Positions 6,760 to 12,330 of a stretch of DNA of 12,330 bases are shown in pieces. The stretch spans positions 1 to 12,330 of the forward strand of contig CANGVB010000043.1 in assembly GCA_947456995.1 (NCBI GenBank), read 5' to 3'. Source of the stretch: Bryobacteraceae bacterium (GTDB lineage Bacteria; Acidobacteriota; Terriglobia; Bryobacterales; Bryobacteraceae). Below the pieces are notes generated by a model, which did not search any database, was not told where the DNA came from, and saw only the letters and a list, made by a program, of their open reading frames with translations. Positions within the stretch are counted from its first letter, which is position 1. The number at the start of each line of letters is the position of its first letter. Made by a program: the position numbers and the translations under genes.

Positions 6760-7950
6760 CTACTTCTTCAGCCGGAAGAATCCCTCCAGTTGCGGATCCG
6801 GGCTTCCCCCCAGCACGCGCTTGGCAATGTAATCTCCCAACACCGGCCCATGCTTGAAGCCATGTCCAGAGCCTCCACCCGCAATCCAGACATTGCCCCA
6901 CTCCGGATGCTTGTCGATGATGAAGTGCTCATCCGTCGTATTCTCGAGCTGACAAACATGCGTAGCCACCACCGGTTGATCCCGCATCTCAGGAAAACGC
7001 AGTGTCAGATAATCCCGCGCCCGCTTCAATTGATGCGGTGCCGCAATCCGTTCATCCGTATCCGGATCAAAGTTGGAATCAGGGTTGGTCGGGCAAATTT
7101 TCAGCCCCCGCGAATACAAACTCGGAAACCCATAATACGTACTCTCTGAAAAGTTTGGCAGCCTCGGATAACTAAACCGCGTCTCCCCAGCCGGCGTGCC
7201 AAAGTAAATCACATCCCGTCTCGGCGTAGCAATCCTGCTACCCAGCAGGGCAGGGAAGAGCTTCCGTAACCACGGCCCACAAGCAAACACAAACTGCTCC
7301 GCTCTCAGCACCCCGCCATCCTGCAAGCGAAGATTCTCCAGCCTGCCACTACCAGAACCCGGTTCCGCCCGCGCAATCGTAATCGTTCCCCCACGTTTAC
7401 GAAACTGTTCCGCCACCGCTTGTATCGATTCCCGTGCCATCAGAATCGCCGCATCCGGTTCATAAACACCAATCCCCACACCCTCCGGCCGCACCACCGG
7501 CCAGCGCTTGTGAATCTCTTCCGGCGTCAGCGTCTCAAACGGAACCCCAAGCTTCTTCAACACCTCTCCCTGAGCCACCATCTCCTTGCCGGCCACCGCC
7601 GCCATCTGCAATCGCCCAATCGGGTGAAACAGGTTACGCCCAAACTCCTGCTGGCGCTTGCGCCAAAGCCCCATCGCCCGTAATGCCCAAACCGAGTACA
7701 TCTCCCGAGACCCGTACCCGGCCCGGATCTGCCGCGTCTCATCCCCCGAAGTCGCTCGCGGATTCCCAGGCCCATATGCATCGAGCAACGTAACCTTCGC
7801 CCCGGCCTCAGCCAGATGCAATGCCGTCCACGCCCCAAACGCCCCAGCACCAACCACCGCAACCTCCGGTGAGGCCGCGCTACTCTGGGCAAAGCCCGGC
7901 ATGGCTGCCGTTGCGGCAACCCCTCCAAGAATCGTTCTTCGGGAAGTCAT
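6760..7950 (-). CDS. Tat-exported FAD-dependent oxidoreductase, sarcosine-oxidase (DAO) type
   Basis: A 396-residue protein. The N terminus MTSRRTILGGVAATAAMPGFA is a twin-arginine signal (SRRTIL). The FAD dinucleotide motif VVGAGAFGAW is at 32-41, followed by the ATSGDETRQIRAGY block (67-80) that in monomeric sarcosine oxidases contacts flavin. GLKI at 282-285 places K284 at the oxygen-activating Lys, and HVCQLENTTDEHFIID (331-346) places C333 exactly seven residues before DEHF, as for the covalent-flavin Cys of monomeric sarcosine oxidase. GGGSGHGFKHGP (358-369) completes the site. It probably oxidises an N-methylated or secondary amine using oxygen, in the periplasm; the substrate is unknown. 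The ATG at 7950 is chosen because the Tat signal begins there; the longer in-frame form to 8055 would bury it and read through a 10-G tract. Divergent from the transpeptidase gene. Confidence 0.9.
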   Translation of the reverse strand: MTSRRTILGGVAATAAMPGFAQSSAASPEVAVVGAGAFGAWTALHLAEAGAKVTLLDAYGPGNPRATSGDETRQIRAGYGSREMYSVWALRAMGLWRKRQQEFGRNLFHPIGRLQMAAVAGKEMVAQGEVLKKLGVPFETLTPEEIHKRWPVVRPEGVGIGVYEPDAAILMARESIQAVAEQFRKRGGTITIARAEPGSGSGRLENLRLQDGGVLRAEQFVFACGPWLRKLFPALLGSRIATPRRDVIYFGTPAGETRFSYPRLPNFSESTYYGFPSLYSRGLKICPTNPDSNFDPDTDERIAAPHQLKRARDYLTLRFPEMRDQPVVATHVCQLENTTDEHFIIDKHPEWGNVWIAGGGSGHGFKHGPVLGDYIAKRVLGGSPDPQLEGFFRLKK

Positions 7951-7980
7951 ATGTCCGACGATGATAACCCACTTGCGTCT

Positions 7981-7990
7981 CCCCCCCCCC
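7981..7990. repeat. 10-base C homopolymer (G on the minus strand)
   Basis: Ten consecutive C residues lie 31-40 bp upstream of the oxidoreductase ATG at 7950. On the minus strand, TTGACG (8000 to 7995) lies just before the tract and TATCAT (7966 to 7961) 14 bases after it, giving a 28-bp gap between possible promoter boxes. Homopolymers of this length are prone to slippage, and also to sequencing error. Confidence 0.85.
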
Positions 7991-8090
7991 TCGCCGTCAA
8001 TAATGCTTTGGCCTCCCAAATGCACACGTTCAATCAAGGATTGTCGAGATCCCATGATTGCTTACCCGATAGCTTCCAACACACTTGGTG

Positions 8091-8123
8091 ATTTCACCCA
8101 CTTTCCTCAGCATTGGGTGAAAT
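8091..8123. promoter_or_regulatory. Perfect 10-bp dyad upstream of the L,D-transpeptidase gene
   Basis: ATTTCACCCA (8091-8100) and TGGGTGAAAT (8114-8123) are exact reverse complements, 13 bases apart. The left arm also belongs to an overlapping near-palindrome GGTGATTTCACC (8087-8098), and the right arm to GTGAAATTCCAC (8118-8129), so the region carries several GGTGA-type half-sites. It ends 23 bp before the ATG at 8147. This could be an operator or a 5' leader hairpin; no U-tract follows, so it is not a terminator. Confidence 0.5.
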
Positions 8124-8146
8124 TCCACGCCATACAAACCTGCTTA

Positions 8147-8941
8147 ATGCGTCTTTACTCAAGAGCTCTCCTCCTCGCCATCTTCCTCTCCCCGATCACA
8201 GCCCAGATTCCGCCCATCAACTACGCCGCCCTCTTCGAACAACAAGTCGACAAGCGCCTCGAGGTGCCTGACTTCGAGCGCTCCCGATACGCCAGCCTTC
8301 TCAGCCAAAGTCTGCTAGCTGCCTCAATCAATCTGGATTCCCAGCAATTCATTCTTCTGGTCGATGCCAGTGACTCTGTTCAGGCCGCCATGCTCTTCCT
8401 GATTGCGCCAAATGGCAGCTTCCAGTACATTGGCGCGTCGCCGGTTTCCACCGGCAAGCCCGGCCGGATAGAGTATTTCAAAACACCCCCCGGCGTCTAT
8501 CTCCATTCCATATCCAATCCGGACTATCGCGCAGAAGGCACTAAAAACGAATTCGGCATTCGCGGCTACGGCGCTAAAGGCATGCGCGTCTATGACTTCG
8601 GCTGGCAACCCGCCATCCGCGGCTGGGGCAAGGGCGGGCCGGGCCTCATCCGCTTCCAGGTCCATGCCACCGATCCCGATCAATTGGAGCGCCTGCTCGG
8701 CGTTGCTCATTCCAAGGGCTGCGTCAGAATCCCCGCCACTCTAAACACCTTCCTCGACAACTACGGCATCCTCGACGCCGAATACGAATCAGAAGCAAAA
8801 GCCGGTCGCACATCGAGAGTCTTGCTCCCCGGCAGAGAACCTTCCCCGCTGGCAGGCAAATATCTGATCGTCATCGACTCAGGCCAACTCAAGCGGCCCG
8901 CATGGTCTCCACTCCCCGCTGCCCTGCGCAAAACCAACTAA
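8147..8941 (+). CDS. Exported YkuD-type L,D-transpeptidase
   Basis: A 264-residue protein. Residues 1-19 are a Sec signal (MRLYSRALLLAIFLSPITA, then QIPP). The YkuD fold lies at about 65-215: a strand QQFILLVDASD (66-76), GSFQYIGASPVSTGKPG (90-106), TPPGVYLHSI (113-122), and the active site H173 ... S189-K190-G191-C192-V193-R194, which fits H-x(14-17)-[S/T]-x-G-C-[hydrophobic]-[R/N]. Family members use the Cys to form 3-3 peptidoglycan cross-links or attach proteins to diaminopimelate, and resist most beta-lactams. The usual LysM domain is absent. The ATG at 8147 is chosen because it starts the signal peptide; the frame stays open upstream, antisense to the oxidoreductase gene. There is no clear ribosome binding site; TACAAA ends 8 bases before the ATG, which fits a leaderless mRNA. 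The pseudo-receiver gene follows after 34 bp, probably in the same transcript. Confidence 0.92.
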   Translation: MRLYSRALLLAIFLSPITAQIPPINYAALFEQQVDKRLEVPDFERSRYASLLSQSLLAASINLDSQQFILLVDASDSVQAAMLFLIAPNGSFQYIGASPVSTGKPGRIEYFKTPPGVYLHSISNPDYRAEGTKNEFGIRGYGAKGMRVYDFGWQPAIRGWGKGGPGLIRFQVHATDPDQLERLLGVAHSKGCVRIPATLNTFLDNYGILDAEYESEAKAGRTSRVLLPGREPSPLAGKYLIVIDSGQLKRPAWSPLPAALRKTN

Positions 8942-8948
8942 CCCCAAT

Positions 8949-8973
8949 GGAGGGCAAATTGCTGATCCAATAG
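8949..8973 (+). promoter_or_regulatory. Misplaced Shine-Dalgarno with a 4-codon mini-ORF before the pseudo-receiver gene
   Basis: GGAGGG (8949-8954) is the best ribosome binding site in the gap but sits 21 bases before the ATG at 8976, too far to serve it. It is well placed for TTG at 8959, which opens the 4-codon frame TTG CTG ATC CAA TAG ending at 8973, two bases before the ATG. Alternatives are a rare ATT start at 8958 in frame with the gene, or simple weak initiation at 8976. Confidence 0.3.
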
Positions 8974-8975
8974 GC

Positions 8976-9395
8976 ATGAACCCAGGAATCATCGTGATGC
9001 TCGGCGACCCCGCACTCCAGCCCCCGTGGCTTGACTCCCTGGTCAGCAGCGCCGGCTATCAATTTAAGCCGGTCGCAAATCTCAACGACTTGCGCGAGTT
9101 GACAGACGCCAACATTGTGGCCGTCTTCTTCAACGCAAAATGCCTTGAGTTGCCCTGGAAGGATTCGATTGTGTGGATCCATTCCATCGCACCAGAGGCG
9201 CATTGCGTCGTATGCCACGGCTTCCATGAAGAGATCGACTGGCAGTCTCTCTCAAGCTGGGGCGCCTTTCATTCGCTCCCCTTGCCCTTCGATCCTACTG
9301 AGGTCCGCCAGGCCATCGGCTTCATTGCTATGGACAAAAAACACATAATGCCCGAGTCTTCAGAGCTCTCCAAATCCGTCAGCGAACTTGGCTAG
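8976..9395 (+). CDS. CheY-like pseudo-receiver domain protein
   Basis: A 139-residue single-domain protein with no signal or membrane segment. The alternating strand/helix pattern fits a response-regulator receiver: GIIVMLGDP (4-12) as strand 1 with an acidic residue, NIVAVFFNAKC (46-56) as strand 3, EAHCVVCHGF (74-83) as strand 4, WGAFHSLPLPFDPTEVRQAI (95-114) as strand 5 and helix 5. The 'GA-x-x-x-L-x-x-PF' end is typical of receivers. The phosphoacceptor Asp position in strand 3 is Asn (N53), the Thr/Ser of strand 4 is Cys/His, and the invariant Lys before PF is Leu (L103), so it should not be phosphorylated in the usual way. Such pseudo-receivers act by protein contact. It follows the L,D-transpeptidase gene by 34 bp and converges on the phosphoesterase gene. 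Fold assignment is by pattern only and fairly likely; partner and role are unknown. Confidence 0.65.
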   Translation: MNPGIIVMLGDPALQPPWLDSLVSSAGYQFKPVANLNDLRELTDANIVAVFFNAKCLELPWKDSIVWIHSIAPEAHCVVCHGFHEEIDWQSLSSWGAFHSLPLPFDPTEVRQAIGFIAMDKKHIMPESSELSKSVSELG

Positions 9396-9414
9396 CCACG
9401 CACGCCCGTAGAAA

Positions 9415-11880
9415 CTAGCGCTTCAGCCCCGCCACCCCGGGATACGGCGTCGCATAACCTTTGGCATCGCCCCACAAAATCCGGTTCAACGTATCAGTGG
9501 GCACATCGTCCACCTCACTCCAGTTCATCTTGGCCGACTCCTCCGCAGCCCAGCGTTCGCGGCCCTTCAGCGCCTTCAGCGGCGGGTTCAACTCGTCCAG
9601 CTTCACCTGCGCCTTCAGATGTGTAAACGGTTTCAGATCCGCCTCCTTCACAAAAACGCTGTTCATCGCCCTTGCCGCTTTCAAAAACTGCGTCTTCGGC
9701 TCAATCCGAAACACATCCTGAATCGTCCGCACCAGGCTCGTCTGCGTAAAGAAATTTGAGTTCAAAGACTTCCGTTTGATGTGTGGCCCAATCGCCAGCG
9801 CAACCGTCCGGTTCCCTGCCACATGATCCACCCCGTCCTGCGCATCATCCTCAACCACGAGAATCAAAGACTTGCCCCAAATCTTGCTCTTGCTGATCCC
9901 TTCCACCATCCGGCCCAGCGCCAGATCGTTATCTGCCACCATCGCCCGCGGCGTCGGTGCTCCCGGGTTCTTACCCACCGTATGATCGCTCGTCATGGTG
10001 ACGATCGTGAGATTCGGCGTCGTCCCGTCCTTCTCCCATTTCCCCAAACGCTCGAGAAACGCCTCAGCCCGAAGCACATCCGGAATCTTCATCTCGCTCG
10101 GCGGAAACCGCTCATCGTAAATACCCTTCAAGGACGGCACGCCGCACTTCGATCCAATCACGTCACGCCAGGTGCCCTTCTGATATTGGTCCCAGTAGTA
10201 ATTCCACGACGGCAAGTCGCTCTCGTTCACATCCTTCACCAGCCCTGCCTTGGCATCAAAGATTCCCGGCAGCGATAGCGCCCCCAGCAACTGCACCTTC
10301 AGCGGCCTCCGCGCACCCTGCCAGAAGAAGCCCTGCGGCGACACAGCCAATCCATCGGCCATATTCCACGCATAGCCACGCGGAGCCGCCTGCAGCGCCC
10401 GCTCCACGTGATCGCTCACAAAGCCCATCATCAGCCACTGGTGCCCTTCAAAACTGATCGCCCCCGAGGCGTAGAAGTTATCGAGCAACACAAACTCCTC
10501 AGCCAGCGCATGATGATTCGGCGTGATCTCCCGCGGATAAATCGCAAACTCCTTCTTCCCATTGCCCACCGGCATATCGCCAAACACCTGATCATAAGTC
10601 CGGTTCTCTTTGATCAGCAGAAACACATGCTCAATCCCCAACCGGTCCAGATCCTTCACTCCACCCTGCGGTGTAAACCTCGGCTCACCGGCCAGCTTCA
10701 CCTCACGCTGCCCCGCCACGGCCTGCGCCCGGCTTGGTGCAGGTATCGTCAGCAGGCTCCCTTCAAACGCCCGGCTGTTAAACTTCCCCGGCTCCTGCTC
10801 TGTGTTGCCCACTCCCTTGATATTCGCCACGCGTAGATCCCCATTGCTATCCAGAGCCAGTGCCGATGGGAACCACCCCGTCGGCAACGCGCCAATCACC
10901 TTGCCACCCTCCATCACCGTCACGGCGTTATCGCCCGCGCAAGCTACATACAATCGGCTCCCGTCACCGCTATAGAGCACACCAATCGGCTGCCTGCCCG
11001 CCGCAACCGTTGTGGTCTTCCGCGTCTTCGTATCCACCAGCGTCACCGTATCGGAATGCCCGTTGGCCACCGCCACTTCGCCCCCATCCGGCCTCATCGC
11101 GAGCCCCGAAGGCGCGCGGTCCACGGCTACATCCTGCCGCTTCCCATCCGCCAGCGACAGTATCGTAAGCGTCCCCGGCAGCACCGATCCGTTGGCGTCC
11201 ACCGGCACATCCACCCCGCCGCTCGGAGCAGTCGCCGCCCCCGCCGGGATCGTCGATCCCGCCCTGTTGGTCACATAAGCAAACCCGTCCCGCACCACCA
11301 CACCAAACGGCGCGATCCCCATTGCCCAACGCATCGTCTCCTTCCGCGTAGCCCGGTCAAACGCCACCAGCACATTATCCCGGTGCATCGCCACATAAGC
11401 GGTCTTGCCATCAGCAGAGAACGCGATGCCAGTCGGCACCGGATGCCCCGGCAAATTTACCCGGTCCGTCCCGGTCACCTTGCCGTTTGCACCAACGCTA
11501 AGCAACAACAGGCTATCGGGTCCAGACCGTGTCGCCTCCGAGGCCCAGATCTCTTTCCCGTCGGGAGAAAAGGCAATGCCCGCATAGGACGTAGTCTTTG
11601 ACTTCGCTCGGTCAACGATGCTCCCGCTACTCCCATCAAGAATCGCCACTTCGGTACCGCTAAGCACAGCCAGCCAACGCTTACTCGGATCAAACGCCAT
11701 ATCCACCGGCCGACCCTTAAAGAACAGTTGCGTCCCCCACGGCTTCACCAGTTGGTGGTTCACCAGCAAAAAGCTTCCATCCACCTGCCGCCCCAGCAGC
11801 GTCGTCGAAATCATCGGAGCTGAAACCGCCCCAAGCGCAGCCACCGCCACCACCAGCAAACCAATCTTGCGAGATGTCAT
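9415..11880 (-). CDS. Exported YncE-like beta-propeller/phosphoesterase (alkaline phosphatase superfamily) fusion
   Basis: An 821-residue protein. Residues 1-25 (MTSRKIGLLVVAVAALGAVSAP) form a signal peptide or anchor. Residues about 45-380 are a YVTN/YncE-type propeller with blade repeats such as GIAFSPDGKEIWASE, GIAFSADGKTAYVAMHRDNV, MRPDGGEVAVANGHSDTVTL and YSGDGSRLYVACAGDNAVTV. Residues about 410-720 are a phosphoesterase domain (acid phosphatase/phospholipase C type): KENRTYDQVFGD at 424-435, the SFEGHQW block with H480, and VEDDAQDGVDHVAGNRT near 685-690, whose acidic and His residues are the expected metal ligands. The last 100 residues carry the FTHLKAQVKLDELNPPL tail common in such fusions. 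It likely acts outside the cytoplasm on a phosphoester; substrate unknown. ATG at 11880 is chosen over TTG at 11922 because the signal begins there; no strong ribosome site is seen for either. Convergent with the pseudo-receiver gene, 19 bp apart. Confidence 0.92.
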   Translation of the reverse strand: MTSRKIGLLVVAVAALGAVSAPMISTTLLGRQVDGSFLLVNHQLVKPWGTQLFFKGRPVDMAFDPSKRWLAVLSGTEVAILDGSSGSIVDRAKSKTTSYAGIAFSPDGKEIWASEATRSGPDSLLLLSVGANGKVTGTDRVNLPGHPVPTGIAFSADGKTAYVAMHRDNVLVAFDRATRKETMRWAMGIAPFGVVVRDGFAYVTNRAGSTIPAGAATAPSGGVDVPVDANGSVLPGTLTILSLADGKRQDVAVDRAPSGLAMRPDGGEVAVANGHSDTVTLVDTKTRKTTTVAAGRQPIGVLYSGDGSRLYVACAGDNAVTVMEGGKVIGALPTGWFPSALALDSNGDLRVANIKGVGNTEQEPGKFNSRAFEGSLLTIPAPSRAQAVAGQREVKLAGEPRFTPQGGVKDLDRLGIEHVFLLIKENRTYDQVFGDMPVGNGKKEFAIYPREITPNHHALAEEFVLLDNFYASGAISFEGHQWLMMGFVSDHVERALQAAPRGYAWNMADGLAVSPQGFFWQGARRPLKVQLLGALSLPGIFDAKAGLVKDVNESDLPSWNYYWDQYQKGTWRDVIGSKCGVPSLKGIYDERFPPSEMKIPDVLRAEAFLERLGKWEKDGTTPNLTIVTMTSDHTVGKNPGAPTPRAMVADNDLALGRMVEGISKSKIWGKSLILVVEDDAQDGVDHVAGNRTVALAIGPHIKRKSLNSNFFTQTSLVRTIQDVFRIEPKTQFLKAARAMNSVFVKEADLKPFTHLKAQVKLDELNPPLKALKGRERWAAEESAKMNWSEVDDVPTDTLNRILWGDAKGYATPYPGVAGLKR

Positions 11881-11962
11881 AGCATCACAGCCTATCAAGC
11901 TCAAATGACGCTGCGATGTCAAAATTGAAGCGCGTTACACTTCAGCTTCGATTAGCAGTTGT

Positions 11963-12124
11963 ACAAGCCCAAATCAACCGTTGTGGACGAAGCGATGAGT
12001 CGATCCCCAAAGCAGAAATCCATTTGCCTACGCGAGGAACAATCCAGTAGCTTTTATGGATCCGAGCGGGCAGCCCGTGTGCCAGCAAAATGGTAGAGCT
12101 AATCGCCCATATCGTTCCTGCTAG
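11963..12124 (+). pseudogene. Decayed 3' end of an RHS/YD-repeat core gene
   Basis: One frame reads TSPNQPLWTKR, then a TGA stop at 11996-11998, then VDPQSRNPFAYARNNP and VAFMDPSGQPVC, ending at a TAG at 12122-12124. The block DPQSRNPFAYARNNPVAF followed by MDPSG is the hallmark end of the RHS repeat-associated core ('DPQSWNxYAYxxNNPxxFxDPSG'), and TSPxQPL is the usual preceding block. The in-frame stop, or alternatively two compensating frameshifts through VVDEAMS (11981-12001), shows the gene is broken. The upstream YD repeats are absent, so only about 160 bp survive. In intact proteins the variable toxin or effector tip follows DPSG; here only 18 codons follow before the stop. Intact RHS proteins are large secreted or surface polymorphic-toxin shells. 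Confidence 0.75.
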
Positions 12125-12150
12125 CTCATCCCATTTTCCGGAGAAGATTA

Positions 12151-12172
12151 AGCCGAAGTCCTGGCTTCGGCT
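12151..12172. repeat. Short perfect inverted repeat
   Basis: AGCCGAAG (12151-12158) and CTTCGGCT (12165-12172) are exact reverse complements around a 6-base loop. Neither strand has a clear T-tract after the stem, so a terminator role is doubtful. It lies between the RHS fragment and the possible gene start at 12197. Confidence 0.5.
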
Positions 12173-12196
12173 AGACAATAATGGCTGAAGAGCTTT

Positions 12197-12330
12197 GTGG
12201 AGGTGACCAAATTTTACGCAAAATTGCAGCCGGGATGGTACAGGCCGTCAGCCTCCCGTGCTTCTGTTGCCCGAACGACAGACCTGCTTCAAATCGCCGG
12301 GGAGAATGGTTACCTGGACCCGATTGTAGG
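12197..12330 (+). CDS. Possible start of an unidentified gene, running off the window
   Basis: After a stop at 12179-12181 one plus-strand frame stays open to the window end. From a GTG at 12197 it reads MEVTKFYAKLQPGWYRPSAS, then RASVARTTDLLQIAGENGYL, then DPIV. GAAGAG lies six bases before the GTG. The composition looks protein-like, but I recognise no family, and other frames are also open over this short distance (for example from ATG 12181). No function is proposed. Confidence 0.25.
   Translation, partial: MEVTKFYAKLQPGWYRPSASRASVARTTDLLQIAGENGYLDPIV

Noticed and set aside
7951..8055. N-terminal extension of the oxidoreductase to position 8055.
   Set aside because: It would place 35 residues before a well-formed Tat signal and reads through the 10-G tract.
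7658..8146. N-terminal extension of the transpeptidase frame to 7658.
   Set aside because: It is antisense to the oxidoreductase gene, and the signal peptide starts cleanly at 8147.
9781..11601. Several long plus-strand open frames rich in Arg, His and Pro opposite the propeller/phosphoesterase gene.
   Set aside because: They are frame shadows of a high-GC gene with clear domains, and their composition is typical of antisense reading.
11942..12178. A 78-residue open frame on the minus strand.
   Set aside because: It is antisense to the readable RHS-core fragment, has no recognisable domain and no clear ribosome site.

Overview
The window looks like a chromosomal segment of an Acidobacteriota member, most likely of the Bryobacterales/Solibacter type. 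This is inferred from gene content and style, not from a marker gene. The pointers are a PEP-CTERM protein, a fused YncE-type propeller/phosphoesterase, an OmpA protein with a long Ala/Glu/Arg coiled coil, a CheY-like pseudo-receiver and an RHS-core fragment. Base composition is moderately high GC. No rRNA, tRNA, CRISPR array, intact mobile element or recognisable defence system was seen.

Layout. (1) 1-972 is the 3' part of a sigma-54 activator (AAA+ plus Fis-type HTH), truncated by the window edge. (2) 1004-2479 is a probable stress module: an ECF sigma factor on the minus strand, divergent from a two-gene plus-strand unit encoding a small C-terminally membrane-anchored protein (DUF883/ElaB-like in layout) and a PNPOx-fold general-stress protein. 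A 12-bp inverted repeat in the intergenic region buries the Shine-Dalgarno of the first gene. (3) 2625-3340 is a secreted PEP-CTERM protein with its own intrinsic terminator. (4) 3521-6071 is a two-gene envelope unit: a secreted SYLF-domain lipid-binding protein, then a 591-residue OmpA-family protein whose stalk carries six 18-residue repeats, closed by a strong terminator.

(5) 6098-8941 holds a YdcF-family (DUF218) protein convergent with a Tat-exported FAD oxidoreductase of the sarcosine-oxidase type, which is divergent from an exported YkuD L,D-transpeptidase. The divergent intergenic region has a perfect 10-bp dyad and a 10-C homopolymer. (6) 8976-9395 is a CheY-like protein lacking the phosphoacceptor Asp and the conserved Lys, closely following the transpeptidase gene. 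(7) 9415-11880 (minus) is a large exported YncE-like propeller/phosphoesterase. (8) 11923-12330 has no intact gene. It holds a decayed 3' end of an RHS/YD-repeat core with an in-frame stop, a short inverted repeat, and perhaps the start of an unidentified gene running off the edge.

The common theme of regions 2-6 is the cell envelope and stress: an ECF sigma factor, small membrane and stress proteins, an outer-membrane/peptidoglycan-binding protein, a peptidoglycan cross-linking enzyme and a lipid-binding protein. The most testable new ideas are RBS sequestration upstream of 1625, the pseudo-receiver coupled to an L,D-transpeptidase, the 18-residue stalk repeat, and the poly-C tract next to the oxidoreductase start.
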